From NCBI GenBank assembly GCA_016177775.1, contig JACOUQ010000036.1, positions 1 through 32,752 of the forward strand: a stretch of 32,752 bases of DNA, read 5' to 3'. Shown piece after piece: positions 14,406 to 22,430 of the stretch. The notes beneath the pieces were generated by a model that had not been told where the DNA came from, ran no database searches, and saw nothing but the letters and a program-made list of their open reading frames with translations. Position 1 is the first letter of the stretch, and the number at the start of each line of letters is the position of its first letter. A program made the position numbers and the translations under genes. This DNA comes from Geobacter sp. (GTDB lineage: Bacteria > Desulfobacterota > Desulfuromonadia > Geobacterales > Geobacteraceae).

Positions 14406-16313
14406 TTATTTTACTCGTACCAGCGGCACCGAATTCTTCTGTGCCATGAATGCCTCCACCGTCGCCGCGATGCCTGCCGCGTCAAGGCCGAGATCGGCTC
14501 GCAGTTGCGCCTGGGTGCCGTGCTCGATGTAACGGTCGGGGATGCCGATCCGCTTCACCCGGATATCGGTGAGCCCTTCATCGGCCAGAAGCTCCAGCAC
14601 GGCGCTGCCGAAGCCTCCTTGCAGGGCGTTTTCCTCCACGGTGACAAGGCAGCCGGTCCGTTTTGCCCATTCCAGGATCAATTCCCGGTCGAGCGGCTTC
14701 ACGAATCGGGCATTGACGACAGCCGCCCTGATCCCCATTCCCCGCAGCGATTGGGCGGCTTCCATGGCTGGGCGGACAGTGGCCCCGATGGAGATAATCG
14801 CAAGGTCTGTTCCCTCTTCCAATAGTTCGCCCCTGCCGATCTCCAGGCATTGCAGCTCCTGGTCCATGGCCACCCCGTAGCCAGCTCCGCGCGGATAGCG
14901 CAGCGCAACGGGAACACCGCTGCAGATGGCGGTCTTGAGCATGTGCTGGAGCTCGTTCTCGTCCTTGGGGGCCATGAGGTGCATCTCCGGCAGGTGGCGC
15001 AGAAAGGAGAGGTCGAAAACACCGTGATGGGTCGGTCCGTCGTCCCCCACCAGCCCGCCGCGGTCCAGGGCCATGGTCACCGGGAGCTTCTGGAGGCAGA
15101 TGTCGTGAAAGACTTGGTCATAGGCGCGCTGCAGGAAGGTGGAATAGATGGCGGTGACGGGACGGAAACCGTCGGCGGCCAGCCCTGCGGCAAAGGTCAG
15201 GGCGTGCTGTTCGGCGATTCCCACATCGAAGAACCTGTCGGGGAATCGCTTCGCGAACGGGGAGAGGCCGGTGCCGTCTGGCATGGCGGCGGTAATGGCG
15301 ACGATTCTGTCGTCCTGCTCCGCCAGTTTGATGAGGGCCTGGCCAAATATCCCGGTATACGACTCGGTCCCACCCTTGGCTGTGGTCACCTTGCCGGTCT
15401 TCACATTGAACGGGCCGACGCCGTGGAACTTGTCCGGGTTTTCCTCGGCCGGGGCGTACCCCTTTCCCTTGGTCGTCATGACATGGACCAGGACAGGGCC
15501 TTCGATGTTGCGGACATTGTTGAAGATGTCCACCATCTGCGGCAGGTCGTGCCCCTGGATGGGCCCCACATATTCGAAGCCGAGGGCCTCGAAGAGCGTG
15601 CCCGGTGTCAGGAATCCCTTCAGGGAGTTTTCGGCCTTGCGGGCGAACTTCAGGATATTGCCGCCGATGGCGGGGATGTTTTCCAGCAGTCCTTCCATCT
15701 CCTTGCGCAAGTCCCGGAAATAACTCCCGGTAAGCTTGCGGGAAACGAAGGTGGAAAAGGCCCCCACGTTTTTGGAAATCGACATTTCGTTGTCATTCAG
15801 CACAACAATCAGGTTCTTGCGCAAGTGCCCCGCCTGGTTGAGCCCCTCAAAGGCGATGCCGCCGGTCATGGAGCCGTCGCCGATCACTGCCACGACCTTG
15901 CTCTCCTTGCCTGCAAGGGAGTTGGCCGCAGCCATGCCAAGCCCGGCGGAGATGGACGTGGAGGAATGGCCGGCTCCGAAGGCGTCATGAGGCGATTCCT
16001 CGCGCTTGGGAAAGCCGGAGATCCCCTTGTACTGGCGCTGGGTGTGGAAGCGGTCGCGGCGGCCGGTGATGATCTTGTGGGTGTATGCCTGGTGCCCCAC
16101 GTCCCAGATGAAATGGTCACGGGGGGAGTCGAAACAGTAATGGAGCGCCAGGGTCAGTTCCACTGCGCCAAGGTTGGAGGCAAGATGCCCGCCGGTGGTG
16201 GAGACATTCTCCAGCAGAAATTGACGAACCTCTGCGGCCAGGGAAACCAGTTCCTCGGGCCTGAGGTTTTTCAGGTCAGTCGGGCTGTCGATCTTTTCGA
16301 GCAAAGGATACAT
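14406..16313 (-). CDS. dxs: 1-deoxy-D-xylulose-5-phosphate synthase
   Basis: 635 residues, normal for DXS. It condenses pyruvate and glyceraldehyde 3-phosphate using thiamine diphosphate, the first step of the MEP isoprenoid pathway. The thiamine-binding motif is GDGSMTGG (145-152) to NDNEMSIS (173 onward); the middle pyrimidine-binding and C-terminal transketolase domains are complete ([14 protein letters not shown]). Start: ATG at 16313 with AAGGAG 6 nt upstream; the open frame to 16532 runs back through heptad repeats into hpnA and is rejected. Position inside the hopanoid cluster suggests it boosts precursor supply for squalene; a second housekeeping copy elsewhere is possible but not visible here. 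Confidence 0.95.
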   Translation of the reverse strand: MYPLLEKIDSPTDLKNLRPEELVSLAAEVRQFLLENVSTTGGHLASNLGAVELTLALHYCFDSPRDHFIWDVGHQAYTHKIITGRRDRFHTQRQYKGISGFPKREESPHDAFGAGHSSTSISAGLGMAAANSLAGKESKVVAVIGDGSMTGGIAFEGLNQAGHLRKNLIVVLNDNEMSISKNVGAFSTFVSRKLTGSYFRDLRKEMEGLLENIPAIGGNILKFARKAENSLKGFLTPGTLFEALGFEYVGPIQGHDLPQMVDIFNNVRNIEGPVLVHVMTTKGKGYAPAEENPDKFHGVGPFNVKTGKVTTAKGGTESYTGIFGQALIKLAEQDDRIVAITAAMPDGTGLSPFAKRFPDRFFDVGIAEQHALTFAAGLAADGFRPVTAIYSTFLQRAYDQVFHDICLQKLPVTMALDRGGLVGDDGPTHHGVFDLSFLRHLPEMHLMAPKDENELQHMLKTAICSGVPVALRYPRGAGYGVAMDQELQCLEIGRGELLEEGTDLAIISIGATVRPAMEAAQSLRGMGIRAAVVNARFVKPLDRELILEWAKRTGCLVTVEENALQGGFGSAVLELLADEGLTDIRVKRIGIPDRYIEHGTQAQLRADLGLDAAGIAATVEAFMAQKNSVPLVRVK

Positions 16314-16325
16314 GATTAACTCCTT

Positions 16326-16385
16326 GGGAACAGGCGATGGGCAATAGGTGACGGTATTTTCCCCTGTTGCCTGTTGCCTTCTGCC
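16326..16385. repeat. Inverted pair of heptanucleotide (GGNNNNN) repeats
   Basis: Left arm 16326-16353: GGGAACA, GGCGATG, GGCAATA, GGTGACG in 7-bp phase. Right arm 16358-16385 in complementary form: TTTCCCC, TGTTGCC, TGTTGCC, TTCTGCC. Same design as at 5228-5314. It fills the space between hpnA and dxs. Confidence 0.65.
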
Positions 16386-16389
16386 CGCT

Positions 16390-17376
16390 TCATCTCGCAT
16401 AACCATTGGCACGGAACCATTCCACAGCCTTTTGCAGTGCCTCTTTCGTGGAGGTCTGCGGCAGCCCCAGATCGCGCACTGCCTTTGAAGGATCGAAGAA
16501 CATTTTCTTGCGCGCCATTTGCACACCGGCAAGGGGGATCAGGGGTTCCCTGCCGGTCATCCTGGCAATCCCCTCGTTTACGTAGGCGGCAAGGAGGATG
16601 GGGGTATGGGGAAGTCTGATCCTTGGTGCGGGGATGCCGGATATTTCCGCGAGAAGCCCGAAGATTCTGCACAGTGTCAGGTTCTCATTCCCCAATATGT
16701 ATTTTTCGCCGATTCTGCCGCGCTCAGCGGCAAGTATATGGCCCCGCGCGCAGTCTTCCACATCGATGATGTTCAGTCCGGTGTCCAGGTAGGCCGGCAT
16801 TTTGCGGTTAAGGAAATCGACGATGATCTTGCCGGTGGGGGTTGGTTTAACGTCGTACCTGCCGACCGGCGTGGAAGGGTTTACTATGACCAGTGGGAGG
16901 CCGCGCGGGATGAACTTATCGGCTTCACGCTCAGCGAGGAACTTGCTTTTCTTGTAATGGCCAACCATGTCGCCGAAGGAGACAGGGGCAGCTTCAGTTC
17001 CGGGCGTGCCGTCGCCGGGATTTCCAAGGGTTCCCACGCTGCTCGTGTAGACGACTTTGGCCAACTCCTTTTTAAGGGCAGCCTCCAGGATGGTGCGGGT
17101 ACCGTCCACATTTGTCCGGTACATTGCGGCCGGGTCGCGTGTCCAGAGACGATAATCGGCCGCGGCGTGATAGAGGGTGTCACAGCCGGCGAGCCCTCGC
17201 TCCATGGAGGCGGGATCGCAGAGATCGCCTTCGAAGATCTCCACGTCCAGCCCCAGCAGGTTGCGTCGGTCCGAGCCGGGACGCACCAGAACCCTGACCT
17301 CGCGGCCGTTGTTCAGAAGCTCGCGGACTATGCTTGCGCCGATGAAACCGGTGGCACCGGTGACGAATACTTTCAT
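16390..17376 (-). CDS. hpnA: Hopanoid-associated sugar epimerase (extended SDR)
   Basis: 328 residues. The Rossmann nucleotide motif is G7-x2-G10-x2-G13 (GATGFIG), the catalytic pair is Y141-x3-K145 (YKKSK) with TSSVGT upstream, and the C-terminal half is the substrate domain typical of the HpnA family. HpnA is consistently found in hopanoid clusters and is thought to act on the sugar side chain of composite hopanoids; its exact reaction is not settled. It begins 20 bp after shc, so the two are cotranscribed. The start at 17376 gives the Rossmann fold at the very N-terminus; the frame extending to 17700 overlaps shc and is rejected. Confidence 0.9.
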   Translation of the reverse strand: MKVFVTGATGFIGASIVRELLNNGREVRVLVRPGSDRRNLLGLDVEIFEGDLCDPASMERGLAGCDTLYHAAADYRLWTRDPAAMYRTNVDGTRTILEAALKKELAKVVYTSSVGTLGNPGDGTPGTEAAPVSFGDMVGHYKKSKFLAEREADKFIPRGLPLVIVNPSTPVGRYDVKPTPTGKIIVDFLNRKMPAYLDTGLNIIDVEDCARGHILAAERGRIGEKYILGNENLTLCRIFGLLAEISGIPAPRIRLPHTPILLAAYVNEGIARMTGREPLIPLAGVQMARKKMFFDPSKAVRDLGLPQTSTKEALQKAVEWFRANGYAR

Positions 17377-17396
17377 GCAAACCTTGAACTGCGTTT

Positions 17397-19430
17397 CTAA
17401 GCCTTCTCCCCCGTAAGCGCCCGGTATTTGCCGAGTGCCATGAGCGGGAAGCAGTTGCGGTAGATGTGGTACTTGATCATGAAATACTTGGGGAAGCCGG
17501 TGCCTGTGAACTGCTCCTCGTCCCATGTGCCATCGGGCTTCTGGGTGTCGATGAGGTACTGTACGCCGCGGCGTACAGCGCCAGAGCCTGCCTCGCCGGC
17601 GGCCATGAGGGCAAGGAGCGCCCACCCCGTCTGGGAGGCGGTGCTCACACCCTTGCCCATGAGATTGCGGTCGTGGTAAGACTCGCAGGTTTCGCCCCAC
17701 CCGCCATCGTCGTTCTGGACCAGCTTCAGCCAGTTGACCGCCCGGCGGATGTATGGCTGACTGAGGTCTTCACCAATGGCTGCGAGACCGGACATGACGG
17801 ACCAGGTGCCGTAGATGTAATTCACTCCCCAGCGTCCCCACCATGGCCCTTCCGGCTCCTGGGTTTCCCGGATGAATTCCAGCGCCCTGACCGCACTCGG
17901 GTGGGTATTCGGATAGTCTAATGCTCCCATTAATTCCAGCATGCGGCCGGTCAGGTCGGCTGTGGGGGGATCGATGAGCGCCTCCAGGTCCGCGAAGGGG
18001 ATCTTGTTCAGGATTTCCTTGGTATTGTCCTTGTCGAAGGCTCCCCATCCGCCATTCTCGCTCTGCATGCCGAGGCACCAGCTAATGCCGCGGCGGATGG
18101 CGGCATCGCGGGCCTTCCTGTCCTTCACATTGACGTCCTTGATGGCGAGCATCACGACGCCGGAGTCATCCACGTCCGGGTACCAGTCGTTTAGAAATTC
18201 GAATGCCCATCCACCCGGCTGCAATTCCGGACTCTTGATTTTCCAATCGCCGTCCTTGCGGACCTCACGGTCGACAATCCACTGGGCGGCCTTTACCAGG
18301 GCCGGGTGGTCCAGCGGTAGTTCGCAGTTTACCATTGCAAGAAGAGCGAGTGCCGTGTCCCATAATGGCGAGATGCACGACTGGAGCACCAGGCTTTCAT
18401 CAGTTTCGATGCAAAAATTGGCCAAAGCCTCCAGCCCCTTGACCACGGCGGGGTGATCATTGGAGTAGCCCAGGCAGTGCAGGGCCAGGACCGCATTGAG
18501 CATGGCCGGCTGAATCCCGCCCCAGTCGCCGGTCGGCTCCTGGTGCTCGATGATCCATTTTTCCGCCATGTCCGTGGCCTTCCTCTTGAAGGGGCGGATG
18601 GGGCTCTTCTCGTAAATCTTCAGGACATGGTCGATGCCGATGAAGATGTTTTTCCAGGTGAGGATCCCGTTTTCCTTGGTGAAGGTGTAGTCGATGGGGC
18701 GCGGCGGGCGAACGTAGAGCTCCTGCACGCGGGCATGGGGGGGGAGTTTCTTGACCGGGCGCTCGGCCATGACCACCGACAGTGGGATGATAGTGGCCCG
18801 TGACCAGCTGGAGAACTCGTAGACATTGAAATAGGCCCAGTTTGGAAGCCGCATCAGCTCGATCGGCATGGATGGCACGCCGAGCCAGGAGAATTCCCCA
18901 AAAAGGGCTAGGAATATCTTGGTAAAGACCCGGCTCTTGATGATCCCACCCTTGCCCAGAATGAAAGAGCGGGCCTTGGCCATGGCCGGATGGTCGGCCG
19001 GGTAGCCGGCGAGCTTCAGGGCGAAATAAGCCTCGATGGAGGTGGAGAGGTCGCCGGGGCCGCCGTGGTAAATGGTCCAGGATCCCTCATCCGTCTGCTT
19101 GGAGAGGATATAGTTGGCCATCTTCCGCTCGCGGTCCTTGTCCACCATCCCCAGAAAATGAAAGAGCATGATGTATTCGGCGGAAATGGTGACGTTGGAC
19201 TCCAGTTCAGCCCACCAGTACCCCTCGGGCATCTGCTCGCGGAAGAAGAATTCACAGCTTCGCTCTATGGCCTGGTCGAGGAGGCTTTTATTTTCCTGCT
19301 CCTTTTTCTTCCATATCGTGGCGGGTAGGTGGTGTATCTTGGCGCCCGGTTTCGCTGCGGGCGGGTTCTGTTGGTCCGCGCCGTTGAATGAAGTAAGGGC
19401 ATTGGAAATGGGGTATTTACAGGTTTTCAT
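17397..19430 (-). CDS. shc: Squalene-hopene cyclase
   Basis: 677 residues, usual for bacterial SHC. It cyclises squalene to hopene and hopanol and is a membrane-bound (monotopic) protein. The catalytic acid motif is D419-V-D-D422 (WYPDVDDSG). Several QW-type repeats are visible (GSWTIYH, GDWGGIQP, NGGWGAFDKD, DGGWGETCES, DGTWDEEQF). ATG at 19430 has AGGAG 9 nt upstream. First gene of the minus-strand run shc-hpnA-dxs-hpnH, divergent from hpnN across 244 bp. The 40-residue N-terminal extension before the first helix is hydrophilic and poorly conserved in such proteins. Confidence 0.96.
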   Translation of the reverse strand: MKTCKYPISNALTSFNGADQQNPPAAKPGAKIHHLPATIWKKKEQENKSLLDQAIERSCEFFFREQMPEGYWWAELESNVTISAEYIMLFHFLGMVDKDRERKMANYILSKQTDEGSWTIYHGGPGDLSTSIEAYFALKLAGYPADHPAMAKARSFILGKGGIIKSRVFTKIFLALFGEFSWLGVPSMPIELMRLPNWAYFNVYEFSSWSRATIIPLSVVMAERPVKKLPPHARVQELYVRPPRPIDYTFTKENGILTWKNIFIGIDHVLKIYEKSPIRPFKRKATDMAEKWIIEHQEPTGDWGGIQPAMLNAVLALHCLGYSNDHPAVVKGLEALANFCIETDESLVLQSCISPLWDTALALLAMVNCELPLDHPALVKAAQWIVDREVRKDGDWKIKSPELQPGGWAFEFLNDWYPDVDDSGVVMLAIKDVNVKDRKARDAAIRRGISWCLGMQSENGGWGAFDKDNTKEILNKIPFADLEALIDPPTADLTGRMLELMGALDYPNTHPSAVRALEFIRETQEPEGPWWGRWGVNYIYGTWSVMSGLAAIGEDLSQPYIRRAVNWLKLVQNDDGGWGETCESYHDRNLMGKGVSTASQTGWALLALMAAGEAGSGAVRRGVQYLIDTQKPDGTWDEEQFTGTGFPKYFMIKYHIYRNCFPLMALGKYRALTGEKA

Positions 19431-19465
19431 GTTGGTCGGCTCCTGCTAAATCCTCACGGGAAAAA

Positions 19466-19498
19466 TTATTGCCAGCTAATCTTATTGACCGGCAATAA
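19466..19498. promoter_or_regulatory. Overlapping inverted repeats in the shc/hpnN divergent region
   Basis: TTATTGCC (19466-19473) and GGCAATAA (19491-19498) form an 8-bp inverted repeat; the right arm also pairs with TTATTG (19482-19487) around ACCGG. Placed 35-70 bp upstream of shc, this is a candidate shared operator for the divergent hopanoid genes. Confidence 0.4.
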
Positions 19499-19571
19499 CT
19501 GATAGCTAATAGCACATTTCGCCCAAAAGGGGTAGTTTTTTTCCTCCGGCGGGTCTTGCATTCGCAATAGT

Positions 19572-19592
19572 ATAACGCATTTATGGCGTTAT
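19572..19592. promoter_or_regulatory. Inverted repeat upstream of hpnN
   Basis: ATAACGC, spacer of 7 bp, GCGTTAT. It lies about 85 bp before the hpnN start codon and could be an operator or a leader hairpin. Confidence 0.35.
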
Positions 19593-19674
19593 GCAGCGGC
19601 AGTTGATTTAAACGGGGCATGTGTGATAACTTCGCGATGTTTTGCTTATTGAATGAGGGATAAAGGAGCTGCAA

Positions 19675-22371
19675 GTGATTCGAGACAACAGAAGATATAC
19701 CGGCCTGTTCGGCTTCGTGAAACGTCACCCATGGCCGATTATCTGTGTAGCGTTGGTCCTGGCGGCCGTTTCGGTGGTCTATACTGTCCGGAACATGGAG
19801 TTCCTTACCGGCCGAGACGACCTCATGCCCCAAAATACCCCCTTTCACGCCAACTATCGTGCCTGGCAGCAGGAATTCGGGGCACAGGAGGATATAGTAG
19901 TCGTCATCGAAAGCGATGACCAGGAAAAGGCGGCGCGCTTTGCCGACGGCCTGTACCAACGGCTTCAAAAAAACCGAACTGTCGTCGGTTCTGTCTTCTA
20001 CCCCTTTGGCCTGGACATTTTCCGCAAGAACGGCATCCTGTTCATGCCCCTCGATGATATCAAGGGGTTGCGCCGCAATCTGACACTGGCAACTCCTGTT
20101 TTGAAAGACCTTTCGGCGGCCCCCTCGGTGCAGACCCTCTTTTTATCCCTCACCAGGCAGATTGAGGAGTACGGGGGCATGGATGGGAACACGCCGCAGG
20201 CCAGGCAGCGGCTGGCCGGCATCACCTTCATGCTGGACAAGCTGGAGGGGGGCTTTGCCCGCTTTGATAACGGCAAGACCAATTTCTCCATGAACGAGGT
20301 GTTTGCCGGCAACGGGCCGGACGGCAAGGAATCGCTCATGGAGAGTGCTGGTCGGATGCAGATACTGACCGTTCTGCCGGTAAAAGACGAGAAAAGCTTT
20401 GTTCCGGCGGAAAAGACCGTGGCGTTCATCCGGAGCGAGATCGCGGCACTCACTGCAAAGCCGGAATTCACCGGGGTGGTCAAGGCCGGGCTCACCGGCC
20501 TGCCGGTTCTTGAGTACGAGGAGATGGCCACCAGCCAGAAGGATATCGAGCTTGCCACTATCATTTCCGTTGTTTTTACGATCATTCTGCTCCTGATCGC
20601 ATTCCGGGGGGTGCTGAATACCATCGCGGCCATGGTTTCACTGGTCATCGCCATCTGTCTCTCCTTTGGTTTCGCAACCGCTGTGATCGGGCATCTCAAT
20701 ATCCTCTCCATGGTCTTTGCCGTCATGCTGATCGGTATCGGCGTGGAATACGGCATCCAGCTGGTGCTCCGGTACCAGGAAGAGCTCCGGCAGGGCACGG
20801 AGAGAATGGAGGCGATCAGGATCGGGCTGGAGAAGAACATCTGGGCCATTGTCATGGCCGCCGCCACGGTGGCGGCAGCCTTTCTCACCTTCGTATTCAC
20901 TGATTTCAAGGGGTTTGCCGAGCTGGGGATCATTGCCGCCGGCGGGGTGGCCATCTGTGTCCTTATCACCTTCACCGTCCTGCCGGCGATGATGGTTTTG
21001 CTCGCTCAACACCGAAAGAGAGGGGTGAGGAGTCCCCTCACCCCTCTCTCCTCACCCCTCACCGCGCACTTGAAAAGAGCGCTTTTTGGCCATCCGAAAA
21101 TCGTCATCGCCGTCACCCTCGTCCTGTGCGCCCTCTGCATCTATCCCCTGGCCCGGCTCAAATTCGACTACAACCTGCTGAATCTTCAGGCCAGGGGGGT
21201 CGAGTCCGTGACCTATGCCCAGAAGCTGATGACCAATAAGGAGAACGGCGGATATTTCGTCGTGGCGACCGCCGGCTCTGCGGATGAGGCGGCTGCAAAG
21301 GCGCGTACCCTGGAGAAACTGCCGACCGTGGACCATGTGGTCACCTTGCAAAGCTTCATACCGGAAGGGCAGGAGGAGAAACTGGCGGAACTGCGCGCCT
21401 TGCGCGATTCACTGGCCGTCGTGAAGCCGGCTCCCTATGAGGAGAACCTGAGCCTGATGGAGCTGCCGGCGGTCTTCGAGGGCTTCCGCAATGCCGTCGC
21501 AGGGCTGAAGACACAGCTGGAGCAGGGAAAACGCTCCGAAGCGAAGCCGGTGGGACGCTTTCTCGCCACTCTGGACAAGTTCTTCGCCAAGCTGGAAAAG
21601 GAGAAGGATGCAAATGCCGTCGGGATGCTGAAGGATTTTCAGGGGGGGATGTTTGCGGAACTTCCGCAGAAGATCGAGTTTCTAAAGGCTAGCCTGGACC
21701 CGAAGCCGGTGACAGCGGCGGATATCCCCCGTGAGTTGCGGGAGATGTTCGTGGGGAAGACCGGCAAATACCTCTTGCAGATCGCGCCGAAGGAGAGGAT
21801 TTTCGACCGGGAACCGCTGAAACGGTTCATCGACGACGTGCGCAGCGTTGACCCCAACGCGACCGGCGAGCCGGTGATGGTCTATGAATCGATGACCATT
21901 CTGCGGGATTCTTACCGTAATGCCTTCATATACGCATTTGCGGCGATTGTGGTGATTCTCCTGGTCACGTTCCGAAGCATCAAGTATACCCTGATCGGCT
22001 TGGTGCCGCTGGTTGTCGGGGTGCTCTTCATGGTGGGGGGGATGTTCCTGTGCGGCATCAGCTTCAATTCAGCCAACATCATCGTGATGCCGCTCGTACT
22101 CGGAATCGCGATAGATTCGGGCATTTATCTCATCAACCGATACCGGCGCGAGGAGGGTGACCCGGTGGCCGTCGTGACCAGCAGCACCGGGGTGGGGGTT
22201 TTCCTCAATACCCTGACCATTATGGCCAGCTTCGGCTCGCTCATGGTGGCGCACCACCAGGGGGTGTTCAGCATAGGTGTTGTAATGTGTCTGGGGATGC
22301 TCGCCTGTCAGGTTGCGTTCATTCTGGTTCTTCCCGCTGTTCTGGCAGTGACGGGCGAAAAAAGAGTTTGA
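19675..22371 (+). CDS. hpnN: Hopanoid transporter of the RND superfamily
   Basis: 898 residues with GTG start (AAAGGAG 8 nt upstream). One N-terminal helix (about 18-38) is followed by a periplasmic loop, a block of five helices (about 285-440), a second periplasmic loop, and a second helix block near the C-terminus (about 750-890): the MMPL/RND layout of HpnN. HpnN moves hopanoids from the inner to the outer membrane. Divergent placement from shc-hpnA supports this. Odd feature: codons near 449-462 (RGVRSPLTPLSSPLT) are encoded by a palindromic repeat at 21019-21060 inserted in frame in the cytoplasmic linker between the two halves. A related general MMPL lipid exporter is the alternative, but context favours HpnN. 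Confidence 0.9.
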   Translation: MIRDNRRYTGLFGFVKRHPWPIICVALVLAAVSVVYTVRNMEFLTGRDDLMPQNTPFHANYRAWQQEFGAQEDIVVVIESDDQEKAARFADGLYQRLQKNRTVVGSVFYPFGLDIFRKNGILFMPLDDIKGLRRNLTLATPVLKDLSAAPSVQTLFLSLTRQIEEYGGMDGNTPQARQRLAGITFMLDKLEGGFARFDNGKTNFSMNEVFAGNGPDGKESLMESAGRMQILTVLPVKDEKSFVPAEKTVAFIRSEIAALTAKPEFTGVVKAGLTGLPVLEYEEMATSQKDIELATIISVVFTIILLLIAFRGVLNTIAAMVSLVIAICLSFGFATAVIGHLNILSMVFAVMLIGIGVEYGIQLVLRYQEELRQGTERMEAIRIGLEKNIWAIVMAAATVAAAFLTFVFTDFKGFAELGIIAAGGVAICVLITFTVLPAMMVLLAQHRKRGVRSPLTPLSSPLTAHLKRALFGHPKIVIAVTLVLCALCIYPLARLKFDYNLLNLQARGVESVTYAQKLMTNKENGGYFVVATAGSADEAAAKARTLEKLPTVDHVVTLQSFIPEGQEEKLAELRALRDSLAVVKPAPYEENLSLMELPAVFEGFRNAVAGLKTQLEQGKRSEAKPVGRFLATLDKFFAKLEKEKDANAVGMLKDFQGGMFAELPQKIEFLKASLDPKPVTAADIPRELREMFVGKTGKYLLQIAPKERIFDREPLKRFIDDVRSVDPNATGEPVMVYESMTILRDSYRNAFIYAFAAIVVILLVTFRSIKYTLIGLVPLVVGVLFMVGGMFLCGISFNSANIIVMPLVLGIAIDSGIYLINRYRREEGDPVAVVTSSTGVGVFLNTLTIMASFGSLMVAHHQGVFSIGVVMCLGMLACQVAFILVLPAVLAVTGEKRV
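21019..21060. repeat. Palindromic repeat inside the hpnN reading frame
   Basis: AGAGGGGTGAGG (21019-21030), loop AGTCC, CCTCACCCCTCT (21036-21047) is a perfect 12-bp hairpin, followed by a further direct copy of CTCACCCCTC (21051-21060). It keeps the frame open and adds a Pro/Ser/Leu-rich linker between the two membrane halves. Confidence 0.7.
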
Positions 22372-22395
22372 AAAATAGGGGTTTGCCTATATAAT
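22368..22395 (+). promoter_or_regulatory. Sigma-70-type promoter for the GGDEF-EAL gene
   Basis: TTGAAA (22368-22373), 16-bp spacer, TATAAT (22390-22395). The -35 box overlaps the hpnN stop codon, so the downstream gene can be expressed independently of hpnN. Confidence 0.6.
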
Positions 22396-22430
22396 CTCAT
22401 TAAATTTTAAACGGAATGCGTTCATGACCA

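Noticed and set aside
14850..16319. 489-codon plus-strand frame opposite dxs
   Set aside because: Antisense shadow of a complete DXS.
16314..16532. Longer N-terminus for Dxs
   Set aside because: It would be encoded by heptad repeats and the antisense-frame end of hpnA; the ATG at 16313 has a good ribosome-binding site and the family N-terminus.
21019..21060. hpnN split into two genes or frameshifted at the repeat
   Set aside because: The frame is continuous across the repeat and both halves match one RND protein, so it is an in-frame insertion.
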